Origin: Triops longicaudatus
Lineage: Eukaryota > Arthropoda > Branchiopoda > Notostraca > Triopsidae
Reading direction: 5' to 3'
Length of the DNA stretch: 64,000 bases
Assembly: GCA_022885665.1 (NCBI GenBank)
Contig: JAGQDJ010000627.1
Coordinates: 124,001-188,000, forward strand
Each line of letters opens with the position of its first letter. Within the stretch, counting starts at the first letter, position 1. The notes below the pieces were generated by a model. It searched no databases, had not been told where the DNA came from, and saw nothing but the letters and a program-made list of their open reading frames with translations. This document shows positions 1 to 13,246 of the stretch, piece by piece. A program made the translations under genes and the position numbers.

Positions 1-1446
1 AAGCAGAGTAAACCCCTTTTGCCCAGTAAAGCTAAAACGAGCTTCTTTCTGAATCCACCTAAAAAGCTTCGCTAGTGGAAGATGTGCTGTGCGGTTTCGC
101 TCATTTCCTAAGTAGAAAATTCATTTTAATCGTTACACACGCGGGTGTTTGAGATGAGCTCTTCCGTAACTAACAAAATGTGTTGCATATTTCAGTCACC
201 CGTTAATTAGAATCCTTGCGTTGGGTAAACGGAGCTTAACAGGTTGTGAAATTTACAGACTTAACAGACTTTTTTTTTCTCTTGTGTAAATCGCGTTGTC
301 GGGCCTAAAGCGAGGTTTCTTGTGGTGTTGTGCGAACAATCTGGAATTCGAGTTTGTTTACATGGGATTCTCCTTAACCAGACTGGGTTGCATGCTTAAT
401 CGTAGTAGTATTGGCTCATTTTACCTTCTTGTCTGCTCCAGTTGCCACATCTTAACCGCATTAGCTCAGAGCTATGGTTGAATTTCGAATGTCTGATAAA
501 CTACAGCTGGAGCTCTCAACCGCGAAAATCGTCGGACGAAAGTGACGTTGGGGTGAAGGATCGTGCGGCCGAGTCTTGGAAGAGATGTATGCGTATGAAA
601 GGCCTGTCAAGCAGCTGGCTGTTGCGGCACGCGGGAAGCGTTATGGAGGATAGTGTAATTGAATTAGACACCGTGACTAAACCACGCAATATATGGGTCC
701 TAGTTAATCTCATTACCTCTGAGTATTTGGCACTAGACTTTGATGCTTATCCGCGGGGAAAAAAGTTTCTCAATCCAAAAGAAACATGCCGAAAAATTTC
801 AATAGCTCACTGGTTCGGGTGAGCTGACCAAGCGTGGAATCTCCGTAAATTGCGGCGTTCCTTGTTTCCCCAATTTTTCTTGTCCGGTTTTATTGTGAGG
901 AAATTGAGTTTGGATAGTGGTTTGGGGATGGGTTGATGAGAGGTAAAGAGACGTTACGACGGGTTGAAGCATCAGGTTGCTAGATTGCCAATAAATCCCC
1001 CCTGAGCTTCCTGCGGCCCTTTGGCTCTCATAGTTTTCTCCCTTCTTTCGCCATACGCGCCGATTCCAAAGCCTTTCATAGGCCAAGTTCCCTCAAAGCT
1101 GTGAGTTCCTATGGAACCGATCATTGAAACGGGATATCTAAGTTTACTCTTTGAAATTATTTGTCGTTTTTGGTAACTTTTTCAGATAACTCAGTTCTAC
1201 ACAACGATTACTTCAAGTTTGTGCAGTAAAATCACTTTACAACGAAACTCTGAGGACCAGAAAAGTCTTCTGTGTATCCAAAGTTTGTTGTATCAGATAT
1301 TTTCCCTTCCAGTTACATAACTCGTGACAGTCAACATCAGTATGATATTTGATTATATTCTGTACACTATAGCTGACCACACATTTATTACATTTCGTAT
1401 TAAAAGGGTTAGTTATAGTGAGCTTTTTTCTTTCTTTTTCAAATTT

Positions 1447-1524
1447 ATTATTATTATCATTATTATTATTTTTTATTTTTTTTATTATTAGTATTTATTA
1501 TTATTTTATTATTATTATTTATTA

Positions 1525-1558
<34 letters not shown>

Positions 1559-1578
1559 TATTTTATTATTATTATTAT

Positions 1579-1625
<47 letters not shown>

Positions 1626-1637
1626 ATAGTAGTGTTT
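1447..1637. repeat. Compound (ATT)n / (AGT)n microsatellite
   Basis: About 130 nt of interrupted TTA/TTATT units pass directly into about 45 nt of nearly perfect AGT units from around 1579. The two arrays differ by one substitution per unit, which suggests one arose from the other. Confidence 0.9.
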
Positions 1638-3358
1638 TTAATCAGGAATAAAGAGACCGCGAGTTTTTACGCATGAAACGTGTAGTACGATTTTTCATCG
1701 CTTTTAGGAGGCTTTATTTTTCTCTCCTGGGTTGTGTTCAGTGTTGTGTGTATTTTGCATACCTCATGGTGTGGGAATCGATTGGATAGTAACTCAAAGC
1801 TAAAATTTCCAATGTGTGGTTTCTACGATACCAGCCTGCCGTGATTTAAGAATCTGTCAGCTAAAACAGCAAAACGTTGAGGGAACATTGGTTGAAGAAG
1901 AAAAAAGTCGGTATTATTTTTTGTATTTTTTCTTGCGTTTCGCTCTTGATGAGCCATCTTCTTTTTGCCGTGCCTTTTGTCACAAGAGTCCGAGTTGTTT
2001 TTCCAGGGACACGGTGGAATGTAACTAGGTCTGCTGAACGCTCAGCCTTTGTTTTCCTTCATTAGAAGCGACACATGTCGCCTCTGTCCCTTGTGGGTTC
2101 CGGTCCTAGCTCTCCACGCGACGTGAAAGCGCAAACTGGTGCCTCTCCATTGACAACCAAGACGGGGCATGATCGAAATAAATCGCTTTTGATGCACGGT
2201 TTCAGATTTGCGTCGACGGTTATAGCTGCTCGAGCTCTCAGCCCCCCTCCACTCACTTGGGTTAGTATTTCGGTGGAGTCGTGGTCAAATCAAAGGGAAA
2301 GGGCATCAAGACTTGCGGCAGTGAGTGGGCATGGCTAAAGATTTCCTCTAATTGGTGACACGAGACCCTGGTGTCTTCATAGTACGGCTACAGGGTAAAG
2401 AAACCCAAAAGGGGGGCCAACTTTACACCCTCAAAGACGACTTTATCTGTCATCCTGGCTGATGTCTCAGATAAAAGTCGACGTGGAACGGTTGAGTTTG
2501 TCCTTCTCGTCCCAATAAAAGTTGCAGTATTGCCGCGGGGCGCTAGGACCGATCCACCCTTCGCTGAGCCGTCAAGCATTGATCCCTCCCGCTGCCACAC
2601 CCGATCCAGCCGAAGCAGGAAAGAAAAACGCGGGAACTGTACGAAACAAGAAAAGTTGCTTAGAATAATGAGTCGGCCGTTTACCACCGCCAGTGCGTGC
2701 TTCATGCAGCTATTCTCGAGGAAAACACGAAGGGCTTTCCATAAAGGCAGCTGTTGCTTCACAGGGGCTGAATTACTTACAACGAGGCGCTTAATCGCTT
2801 CCTTATTTCTTGAGTACGAGTCTCAACTATTACAGTATGCAACTAGACATACGTTCTGATGTGCTTTCTAATTGCAAGGATTTTGTTGAAAAGCTTAGCA
2901 ATGCGTTATAACACTCGACGGATTTACCGTGTTTGGCTTAAGCAATTATCAGAGATTACTTGGCTTGAACAATGAGCGCAAAGAATGTAAAAGAAGCACG
3001 TAGTTTACGTAATTGTCCCTAATGCTTCTGTATACAGGGCGTGAGGTGTATTGTGAGAGTAATTTGGATATATGTACATTCTTAGGTGATCAGATAAAGA
3101 CCGTATTGTCATTAGGCCTAGGGAGCACTTAGTGGGTGAGACTGGATATAAATTCGATGCAGGACAACAGCGACAGTAGATTATAAGTAATGAACGCCAG
3201 ATCGTGGGGAGCTTTTAAAAATTAAAACCTCACTAATGAACGAAATAACGAAAAAGTGAGGGGAATTGTGGAAATTCTTTCTTGGACAATGAATATCTAA
3301 TTTCGCCATGTTTCATGAAATTTGATGTTCTGTTCTCGTTGTCGTGTCCCTTTGGAAG

Positions 3359-3678
3359 TACAGTAGCACTCCGATATCGTCAACCCCGATTATAAAAACT
3401 TCAGTTAATGTCAACTGCCCTGATAACATTTTTTCCTTCGTTAACGATCAGTTCTTTAATTTTTCAGCTTTACTTCTGGGTAGTGTGACATTTTCCTATG
3501 ATGGCCTGAGGAAAAGACAATTAAGAGTACAGAATGAATTTATTTTTGTTTATTATTCGAGTCGAGAATTTTCAAAAATTGTCTTGATGTACTTAGCATG
3601 TGAATCTCATTGTCAACTATCCGACTTATCAGCTACTTTTTGATCCCCGCCGGTTGACAAAATCGGAGTTCTGCTGTA
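3359..3678. mobile_element. MITE with 30-bp terminal inverted repeats, pogo/Tigger-like
   Basis: The left end TACAGTAGCACTCCGATATC continues GTCAACCCCG. The right end is the inverted complement, reading TACAGCAGAACTCCGATTTT then GTCAACCGG from the minus strand. The element is 320 bp, flanked by or including TA at both ends, as expected for TA-targeting Tc1/mariner/pogo relatives. The internal frame of 99 codons has no transposase motif, so it is non-autonomous. Confidence 0.7.
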
Positions 3679-4048
3679 CCCCATTTTTATATGAATTAGT
3701 AAAATTATTGTGCGACATAAGTTGTAGCACAATAACTTAAAAGCTACCGAGTAATCTTACATAAGGCGCAAAAAGCGGAGAACCATATTTGGGTACGAGT
3801 GTCGCAACAGAGCTTTACGTCAGAAGCAGTGTATTGTGCAATGTGGCAACGCAGCTCTTCACAGCATTCTTGGATTCTAGAGTTTCAAAATCGGTGTCGA
3901 ATCTCTTATAGGGTTGCACTGAAAGAAAGTTTGATAAATAGAAAAGGATGATTCTAAACAAAAATTCCCTACATGTGATTACGAGACTGTTTTGCACTCG
4001 CGAAATTTCCCGAGGAGACATTTTGTTACGTATTTGTGTTAAAGAAGC

Positions 4049-4051
<3 letters not shown>

Positions 4052-4082
<31 letters not shown>
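4052..4082. repeat. Poly-T tract, 31 nt
   Basis: Uninterrupted T run followed by GAGAGAGAGA. Confidence 0.95.
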
Positions 4083-4083
<1 letters not shown>

Positions 4084-7000
4084 AGAGAGAGAGAAAAAGT
4101 GAAATTTTTCCAAGTTGCATGCGAATTTCCTTCAAGTGCTAGAAATTCAATAAACCAGTCGCTTCTAGATTATATTTTGTTATATGTTTCTTAGTTTTTT
4201 AATATTTCTTTCTATATTTGCTTGCAAATCGCTGCTTAAGGTACACTTTCCATTCAGGGACTGTGATTCTGTATTATAATTTAATTTCTGAAGGAGAAAA
4301 CTGCTATTTATAATCACCATAAATGTCGACACATATGCGTTGCCCTAACAGGAGTTCCAAATTCAGAGTTAAAAATATTTAAGATCGTTTTAGCCTTTTT
4401 TCGGAACTAAGCGTGATTCTTTTGTTGATCCGCTTATTGTAATTAAGATCACATCTGGAATAACGTAGAAAGGTGGGTTCAGCCGGCCTATAATAATTAT
4501 AAGCGGGGTAAAATAGCGGTGGTAATGGATAAATTGGATGTGGAACGTGCATGTGTCATAAGGCACACGTCATGTGATGAAACATTGGCAGCTGGAGAGT
4601 CAGCGTTCACTTATTCTCCCCTAGTGCAAGAAATATATCGACCAATACGGAAGATACACCGAAATATTCCATTGCGCGACTTGTGCTCATACGACTTGTG
4701 CTTCTTTCCTCATCCGGATACCAGGCATTGTTGTTAAGTATAGATAGATCCTCTCTTTTCCTTTGTCACTCCTCCATACCCCTCAGTCAAGGACCTATGC
4801 TTAATTATTAGGAGGACAAGTGGTGGCTCGCAGTCATTAAATAGAGCTTCACGTAGTTGCCAGAGATAGCAGTCGACAGAGCTAATGGGGAACTTGTACA
4901 AGCCCCTTGCCCTGAAATAAGAAAAATTGGAGGGAGATTGGACCTTAGCCCTACATTTTTTTTTTTTTTAATGGGACAAAGTGAACTATAGGAGCCGAAA
5001 TTATATCACGGGCTTGTATAAGTTCCAAGTCATTTTTTTCACTCGAATAATGGTCATCCTTCCATTACTATTAAGCGTTCATTAGGGTTTGATAACCCCT
5101 TTCTTGTAAGATTGCACAGCAGAAAGCGATAGTAAGATGCAAGTTAGGGTATATCACTTAAGGTACGTCAAATGAAGTTGCAGTGCTAGTACTCTTTGTG
5201 AAGTCATTTAGGGAGCGTTGGTACTTGTCCGGATCATCGAGTCCTGCGGTGATTGCTGTGTTGTAATCCTGTTAATTCATCTTCACTCGCCTTGCTTAGC
5301 GACAGAGTTTTTTGTAGATATTTTCTTTTCTTTTTTATTTGATGTAAAGGATTGCTGCAACAATATTGACAGAATAGTTAAATTTCTGTCAAATTAAAGG
5401 AATAGCATTTCTGCCGTGAGAAATCATACCCTGAAATGAAAAGCTTTGCCTGTCTTAAGTAGTAAGCGATAGGAATCGCACGACAAAATTTTTATTGGAA
5501 AATAGGCCGTTGTGATTAGAAAAGAGATATGCAGCATGCAGGACAAGTTGGGGAGCGGTGCTTAATTTCGAGAAAAATGGGCGTTAAAACCTCTGGCGTT
5601 TTGAAAGTTTGGTTTCTCGTGTTTCTCATTTTTCAGGCAGCTGGTTGGGTGTAGTTTAGGGCAAGCTCGCGTTTTGCTGCAGAGGAGGATTGATAAATTT
5701 TAAGTTGGCAAAGTTTGTTGCTGGCAACTTGGAAACTTTTAGTATCTAAGGAACTGGTGAAGTGAACGAGCCACTCCACAAGGAGCGAGGAAGACAAAGA
5801 GGAAGGAGCTTTATCTTTGGTTGTTGTCCCTTATGAATTATCGAGATCTGCAGAAAGTCCATTTCCATATAGTCTACAGAAAAACCCAGCTGCATTTCTC
5901 CCGTCCTTCGTTAGATTAACAAGTGCCTCTTGCAGAAGGCAGCGTAATGAGGCCCTAAGGCCCTCAACTTTTTAGTGTTTCATGTGCTGTAAGGCACTTT
6001 TGTTCCCGAGGCCATACATTCCTTTTTTACTACAAACATTATTCTTTGCTACACTGGGATGGAAGGAAAGAAGCAAAACTCCTTTACTTCCTTCTCTCCA
6101 GTTGGGATTAATTACAAAGAAGTCGGACTATTGTTACGGTTCTTTGGCCCAAAAGTCACCTCTTTTCCCTCTCGGTAGGTGAATATTGAGCGTTTTGCTT
6201 CGTTAAACCGTCACATGCATCGAAAACAACTGTCTCGATTTTTTTTTCTTTATTTTCCTTTTCCTCATGAGGAAGTGTAAATGTATTAAAAACCCGTTGT
6301 TTGAATAATTCTGTCAAGAAATCCCTCTTGTTTATTGTTTCCAGTTTAGCCAGACTAGATGGAGAAGTGCCTTATTTGCTGACTAATTGATGCAGTCACT
6401 TTCTGTGCTTGCTGTTTGCATATCCTCAGCGACATGGCTGCAGTATTGATAACCCCACTTGTTATCGATTTCTGTCTATTTCACCTGACTGTGTATTCCG
6501 AGAACTGTGACTGTCTTTTACAGAACTAGGGAGTGTGTAAGCGTTGCAAATTCTCGCGGCATTTTTTCTTTCTTTTTTTGTCATCGTGTGGGCATATCAC
6601 TTTTTTGCTCCAATACGCGGCTCACTGCGACCAAACTTCATTGAAATTCCTCTCCAACGGCGATCCAAGCTCTTCTTTCGATTTGATACTCTTCGGTGTT
6701 TTATTGCCTTTACGAAATGTGTAGAATTTGATCAAAATTACTCACAGCTCTAGAAATAGGGAAGGCTGATCAAAAGTGGAAAATAGAGTTTACTGTGAAA
6801 ATATCAAGTCGGGAGGTTGGCTTCCGGGAGGAAAAATATGTGCTTCCCCTCATTTGAATGAATACGTTTAGAGCCTTTTCTTTCCTTTGTTAGCTCACCA
6901 ATGCAGAGCTTAGGAGTTTAATAAATCCTTTACGGAAATGAGCCTAATGGCCGTGAGGAGTGAAATGTATATATACTTGTCCACTTGATTGCCTGTTCAA

Positions 7001-7743
7001 ATGAGCAAAGCTAGCAGACAAAGCGAGGTCATTTATAAAACCAAACATGCTTTCATAATCCCCGTATTAGCGTGAACCTCTGTGCACGCCTCTGCACTTA
7101 GGCCTAGTGTTACACATTTTACCCTGCGTACATAATAGATCGTGTGTTTACCCAGATTACCCAACGTTTACCGAGTTCGAAAAATCTCGAATTACCGCCG
7201 ATAAAGTACTTTTTCGCCAAACCGGAGTAAGACCGGCTTGCGCGGTGTAGCTTTACGTATGAAAGCCGGTGAAGGTTTCGCCCTTCAGGCATTGGATTCC
7301 ATAATGTCCACGAACGTTCATAAAAAAGTGGGACGACTTACCCTAGCAGACCATAACTACTGTACCACTTTTTTCCTGACAACAGTTGGGATCTCATTTA
7401 ACAATTAAGTACGTGCACTATGCGTACGTGCTTTTTTTGGGCGTATCCAGGTGTAAATTACACATTGTGTTTGGATTGAGTTTACCTCCAATTAACATCC
7501 TAACAGTGTTATTGACTTCCTAAGAATGCGTTAATTCTTAGCCGCGTGGCTGGACTGGGAGACCTTAAGGGGTTACAGTGGTGGCATTAAGACTTGTTGG
7601 TAGGCGTAATTGACCCAGCTGTCATCCACTTTTGCTGCACGACGAGCTTAATCCGGTGACATGTTGTAACATGTGCAATTTTGGTCTATAACCCGTTTTT
7701 ACACGTGCTGTCGTATCCTATTGTAAGTCAAGTCATACCCGTA

Positions 7744-8379
7744 TCAGCTTTGGCGGGAAAAGCCATGGAGTACGGCACACGCCAAATTCTCGTTGACTGC
7801 AGGATAGGAAACTAATGATTTTGCATTCAATAATCTCAGAAGAGCGTGGTTAAGCGTTATCATTATACGCAAAGGGAAAATGTTTCGTGACGTAGTATTT
7901 ACGGTGTGTCGAAGTTCGGGTTCGCCGTGGCTAACTGATTCTATGGTGTAGGGGTACAGTAGGTCTCTATCTCGTGCACCAGGGGGAAGAAGAGTGACAT
8001 TATGGGAAAGCGAGGTAATGAATTTCCTCGCAAAAATCATCATAATGCGTGTGGTCGGGACTGACTCCGCTTCCGGCCAGTACGTCCTTCCGATGTATCG
8101 AATGTGCGTTGGGGCCACCCGTTGGTAGCAGGCAAAATGTCTAAGAGTTTCAGAAGGGTTGATGATTCAGAGTGATTTTCCTTTCAGCTCTTGTAGAAGG
8201 AGCGCAGCACGCGCCAGGGGAACGGATACGTTGTCAGGTAGTTCGTGATAGATAGGACCCCGCGTGTCCACAATGCGACACATGAATGTGACCGATGTTC
8301 TTCGATACATAACCATTAACATATGGGGAGACGTGAGTTTGCAGGAGAATAAGGGAGGGATCAAATCAGCTCTTTCGGC
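7744..8379 (-). pseudogene. Possible decayed coding sequence, 210 codons with one internal stop
   Basis: Read on the minus strand, one frame stays open from 8379 to 7744 apart from a single TGA at 8169-8167. Composition is balanced and the frame includes segments such as RIVDTRGPIYHELPDNV and LLPPGARDRDLLYPYTIE that look like ordinary globular protein. I cannot assign it to a family. An endogenised viral gene, an old transposon gene or chance are all possible. It is antisense to the host gene and lacks any upstream methionine in good context. Confidence 0.25.
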
Positions 8380-9716
8380 TTACATTAATTTTTCCTCTCC
8401 TGCAACGTAAAAAAGAAAGCCGCTTCTTAGTTACGCAACGCAATATTTTTTAGGTCTAGTAAATAAAACTTTAAAACCTTTTTCGTTTTAATAATAATAA
8501 AACGAATCGTGCATATAAACGACGACGAGTAATGCTTACTCTGGTCTCCGTAATAAGATAATAAAAAATAAAATAATAAAGCAAATCGCCAAACAAGGCA
8601 GCGTACTTTGCTATCCTGCAATTTGAGTAGAATTCATAAGATTTGAGTTGAAATTTGCTCAAATATGATGATAATAAGGTATGTTATGATCAAGTTAGTG
8701 CACGTGGTGTTACACATCTCCGTTATTTCCTTTTGGCTGACTAGTTTAGCTCTATGGTTCCTGTGGTAGAAATTTGTTAAGGAGCTACTATTTGCAGCAA
8801 GTCGTCGTGAAAAGCTCGTTAAAAAAAGCTCGTGTTTTAAATTTGAAGACTTTGAAATAGGGCCTTTTCTGTTTTTGTGTTAGCTCTTACTAAGCTCCTA
8901 GCACGTAAAAGAGCGTCTGGAATGAGTGCTACGTCTAATTAAGCAGCGTCGTTATTTCTTTTGGGCTCCCCGGAGACGTGCGAGAAAAGAGTTCTGACAC
9001 AAATAAGGCGTCGAATATATGCCTTCACGTGGCGTGATGGGATCGGCGGGCAACGAAAGTGCAATCTTACTGCGTTATACTAACTCTGCTGGCTACTTTG
9101 AAAGTCCATTAGCTTAACTTACCTTCAAGTGCCTTACATTGGCTATGCAAAAAGCTCTTCTTATACCCAATACTACATCATCATGCCTCTTTCTTCAAGT
9201 TCTCCTTCTGGTCAAGTAATCACTAATAAACTGCCAAGTTCTGCGTGCTTGCAGTGGACAATATTTTTCAACTGCTGAACATTAATTTTCGCCACTCCAG
9301 TTCAATGGTTTGAAATACTCGGTGGCAAGCATTCGCAGATTTTTTATGGTATTTTTTTACTATTACGTAACAAGGAAAGAGAAGCCAGATACTTGACTCC
9401 ACGCCGTGCCATTTATCGTTGCTCATTGTATAATATATTTTCTGTGTTATGTTGTACGTCTTGGGCACGCTGAGCTGATCTTCGCACACGGACTGAGCTT
9501 TTTTCTCTTGAAAGAGGGGTCAAAGGGCACGTAGGCACGACTAAGGAGCACAAAGTGTGACCTAATACTTAAAGCCAACGTAAAGTTGCATCTCTTCTCA
9601 GCTGCTGCTGCTGGTCTGCTTCTTGCAAGCCATTTGCCTTGTGACTATATGGATATAACATGTTGCAGTCGGTGGAAGGCAAACGCTAGTGGGGGCCATA
9701 TGGCTACTGCCATTAG

Positions 9717-9971
9717 GTACCAATGACCACTCCAGCCAAAGTCATTACAGAGCACCTTCATTTGGCGGAAACTTGGGAGAAACACTCGGAGCGTTGGAGA
9801 GAACGAGAAGAGCGCCTTCAGATGCCAGAGAGAGAAAAACTTGTAGCAATAAACGAGCGCTTTTTGGCTCTGATGGTTGGACATGCCAAGCTCCAAGATC
9901 CATGGCTCCATGATGCACACTACGCCCCACAAAATGTACAGCAACCCCACCCCCACCTCTTAGAGGGTTGA
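9717..9971 (+). pseudogene. Short coding-like fragment with a Glu/Arg-rich helix
   Basis: A frame open from just after a TAG at 9714-9716 has its first ATG at 9723 and runs to a TGA at 9969-9971, 82 codons. The middle (WEKHSERWREREERLQMPER) is strongly charged and helix-forming, with a further hydrophobic helix and a His/Pro/Gln-rich end. Such charged C-terminal helices are common in transposon-derived Myb/SANT-like or MADF-type proteins, but no DNA-binding domain is visible here. It may be an eroded transposon fragment or chance. Confidence 0.25.
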
Positions 9972-10261
9972 AATTCTATCATGCCGGGTTTGCCGTTCTT
10001 GTCCGCACTAATCCCTGTATCCGCGGCATTGCGCTGGTAGGACTCGACAAAGCCGAAATGGCCTCCGAGCAGAAATAATTATAAAACTGACTTAGGCCTC
10101 TCTTCAGACTTTTACACAACGCAATACCAAGCTTTCTTATCCAGCCACTGTCGAATCAGACCTTTAGGACAGAAAAGCCGGCTATTTCGTACAATGTTAC
10201 ATAATAGTTGTTTTCTGCGTAAAAAAATTAGAAGTACATGTTGAACTGTACTAGAACGTTA

Positions 10262-10586
10262 TTGCAGTAAATTCTCGCTATAATGTACACACAAGGGAAC
10301 GGAAAACTTCCCGTTGTAGCCGACTGTACGTAATAGACAGTTATTTGAAACAAATAGCACGCATTTCGTCGGGATGTGTGGACTTGCATTCAGTAACCTA
10401 TTGTCCATTATAAACGCTGTACGTTGTAGCAGATTTTAGTGTGAAACAAACCTTGTGAAAACAGACAAACTTTCGTTATAGGCAAAGTTTGATATACCAA
10501 GTGCTTATTTATACATTTAGAAAACTGAAGACCTTTAAGTCAATTCGCTATAGCTGATATATCGTTATAACGAGATGGAACTGAAT
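10262..10586. mobile_element. Degenerate pogo-like MITE, about 325 bp
   Basis: The left end GCAGTAAATTCTCGCTATAA pairs with a right end that reads CAGTTCCATCTCGTTATAAC on the minus strand. Internal CGTTATA and CGTTGTAGC motifs recur, as in the other copies. The length is close to that of the 3359-3678 element. Confidence 0.5.
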
Positions 10587-10693
10587 ATATTTATTTTTGT
10601 AAAAACTTCAGTTGGGTGAAAAATCAGACATTTTCAGTCGTTGCAGGAGTTAAAACCCTTACTTCACAGCAAAGATGCTCCGTATTTTCATTA

Positions 10694-10890
10694 ATACAGT
10701 AAAGCCTCGTTATAACAAATCCGTTTTATAGCGAATTTCCGTTGATAGTGAACGCATTTTCAAGTCCGGAGTTCTGTAGATGTATATAAAAAAATAAATA
10801 AAAAAAATAAAAAACTCGGTATAACGAACTTGTTTTCAAATATTCTGCGAGAAAGCTGTCTCTTACTGAGGGTTCAAGGCACGGATGAAT
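10694..10890. mobile_element. Fragment of a pogo-like MITE
   Basis: ACAGTAAAGCCTCGTTATAA begins the element and GCGAATTTCCG and CTCGGTATAACGAACTTG follow in the same orientation, separated by an AAAT-rich stretch. No clear inverted right end is visible, so the right boundary is approximate and two partial copies may be nested. Confidence 0.4.
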
Positions 10891-13078
10891 TTACTGCATA
10901 TTCCTTCACCTGCTAGTACCAGCCCGCTGTACCGAGTACTGGGCTTTATGCGCATCCACGTACGGTGCAAGTCGTAGTAGAATGGTGTGTGGGCTTCCCT
11001 GGCGTGCAAAATGCCTCTAGGGGCATGTAACCTCTTGGACGCCAAGTAATTCACTCCGTGAGCAAACTTGGGAAGTGCTTATCCTTCAGTATCCCATTTG
11101 CCTTCTGATGTTGCATGTTAATTTCTGCGCCGGATGGGGTACAGCGTTGGGGCCAGGGGGGATCGTCGGGACTCTTTATTGCTTACCCTTTGCCTTGCTC
11201 TCACATGTGACCAACATTCTATTGTAATTTTCTGAAACTCTCATTCGTGCTTTCCGTGCCGTATAGTGAATTCTGTCTTTTCTTTGTGTTCATATAGCGT
11301 CATTACTTCAGCTTCGTTGCGAAGGGTTACATATTCTCCGATAATTTTGGTTATTTATTTTATTTTTTATGCCTTTTATTTCCAAACGCAAAATGAGTTT
11401 GCTCCTGGAAAGCACCTTCCCGAGCTAAAAAATGGCTCACATCAGAAAAAGGCAGCGTTATCATAAGTAACTCGCCTTTTCCGTCGTTTTTCTGGCCCTT
11501 TTTCTGAGACGGTTAAGGTAATCAGCTGCTTGCTTATGCTACACCAAGTTTAGCTCCGATTCCTCGGGGATTCTGTCCATCTCGCGCTCACCGAGCGAGA
11601 ACGCATTGGACAAGACTTAAGCCAGTGGTGGATGTCCTGTAGTGAAAACCAACCCAGCTCCCCCGCTTGGCACTTGGGCGAAATTCAGAAGTATTCCAGT
11701 TGAGTAAGGTTAGATGCACACGGGAAAATAGGGGTTCAGTAAGTTTTACCAAACCCTGTGTAAAGGCAGGGGAGGAATGGAGGAACACAAGTCATGGCCG
11801 TGTCTTATGAAGTGAGCTCATTTCGGATCTACCGGCTTGCAAATATGCACAGGAAGGGCCCTTTTGTCTAGCTAGTTTGCATTATAGCCCGAGGGCTACA
11901 TTGCTGCCCATTACGACAGGCATAGTATTGCTGCATTGGAACGAGTCAAGACCCAAGCCTCTGTAAAAACTCACAAAAAAATGTTACATGGAGCATTTCG
12001 CTGGCGTAGAAGCTGTGGCTTTCGTGCTGGCTCTGAAGAGGGAGTTGCACATTTTCGATATCCTTCTTGGCCGTGGGTGGGGCCTTGGGGAAACATAGTT
12101 CATTCGAGGAGTCTTGAGAAGCCAAGCTCGTAGCAACTGTCAGTTGCAGAGGTTATCAAGTCCGCTCTGCCTTTTTTTTTCTTGCATTCGATGAAAAACC
12201 AAGCAATTCCTTGTTTAATGCAGGGCATAGGAGGAAAAAGGTACAGACTAGGGAGGTCAGTTGGCTTGGAAATTCTTGAATAATACAGTATTCCATAAAA
12301 TATTTTGGTATACAGTATTCTGTGAAATATTTCAGAAATACAGCAATGCTTGAAATACTGGGCGTTCTTTCTTTCTTTTTTTTTAAAAAAAAAGAAGCCT
12401 TAGTCGGTTTGGATTCTTTAATAAGGCGAATATTTATGAAGGTTGGTTTAGTAGCAACTCCCATCTTTCCCACTTGTGTTTGCTGACTATGGCGTTACTT
12501 ATTTCGCGGAAGGCCTTACCTCTTCCAAAACGTAGTTCATTCGAATTGCAGTGCCCGTTTTTATGAGCCGTTTTATCCAAGTCGCACATAGCTTGCGATC
12601 CGCCATAGCGTGCCATAAAAAATAGCCCATAAAAATAAAATCAGATGGGATGCCGAGTTGGAAAACGAATGAGATACTCTCTTGCTTACTGTATATGCCG
12701 GAAGGAGGTTCTATCTTTGCAGCTTTCTTCGCAGAAGCCTAATCGGATCAGAATTACACTACGTTAGGCTATCCTTGTGTGTTGGGTGAATAGTTTTCGC
12801 AGCTCGGAACTTTCAACCAAACTTACGTACTCTGACAAGGTTACTTTTAATTACTTGCCAATTCATTGTTGTAATGAAGTCGTTCTGTTCTATTTTTAAA
12901 CAAAAAGTGGAAAAAAACACAATCATTAAATAGCAAAGAAAATCGAATAAGGCAAAAAACATAATATACTCAAACTCGGAAAAGAAATACAGTTGCATTA
13001 CATCAAAATGTAGGTTTTTATTACACCAAAAACATACGACTAATGTACTAATGCCGTCTAGGGTATGTAGCTATTATG

Positions 13079-13246
13079 ACAGTAAAATCTCGCTATAACG
13101 AACCAGTTTCTTAGGGAGCATCGGCTACGGTGATCGCATCTTAAGGTTCTGAGTTATGGAATGTAAAACGTCTGATATAGCGAACCTCCCATATACCGAA
13201 CACTTTTTATATTCCGAAAGGTTCGTTACAATGAGCTTTTGCTATA
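13079..13246. mobile_element. Pogo-like MITE, about 168 bp
   Basis: The left end ACAGTAAAATCTCGCTATAA is matched by a right end that reads TATAGCAAAAGCTCATTGTA then ACGAACC on the minus strand. Internal GATATAGCGAACCT and ACCGAACA motifs are shared with the short copies near 38.8, 51.8 and 62.6 kb. Confidence 0.6.

Noticed and set aside
442..822. 126-codon frame near the window start
   Set aside because: Low-information translation, no motif, not compatible with RRM1 of the host gene.
1441..1640. Short regular repeats considered as a possible CRISPR-like array
   Set aside because: They are simple trinucleotide microsatellites with no spacers, in a eukaryotic intron.
2060..2860. Overlapping frames on both strands in a GC-richer stretch
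   Set aside because: Openness on both strands is explained by base composition; no domain seen.
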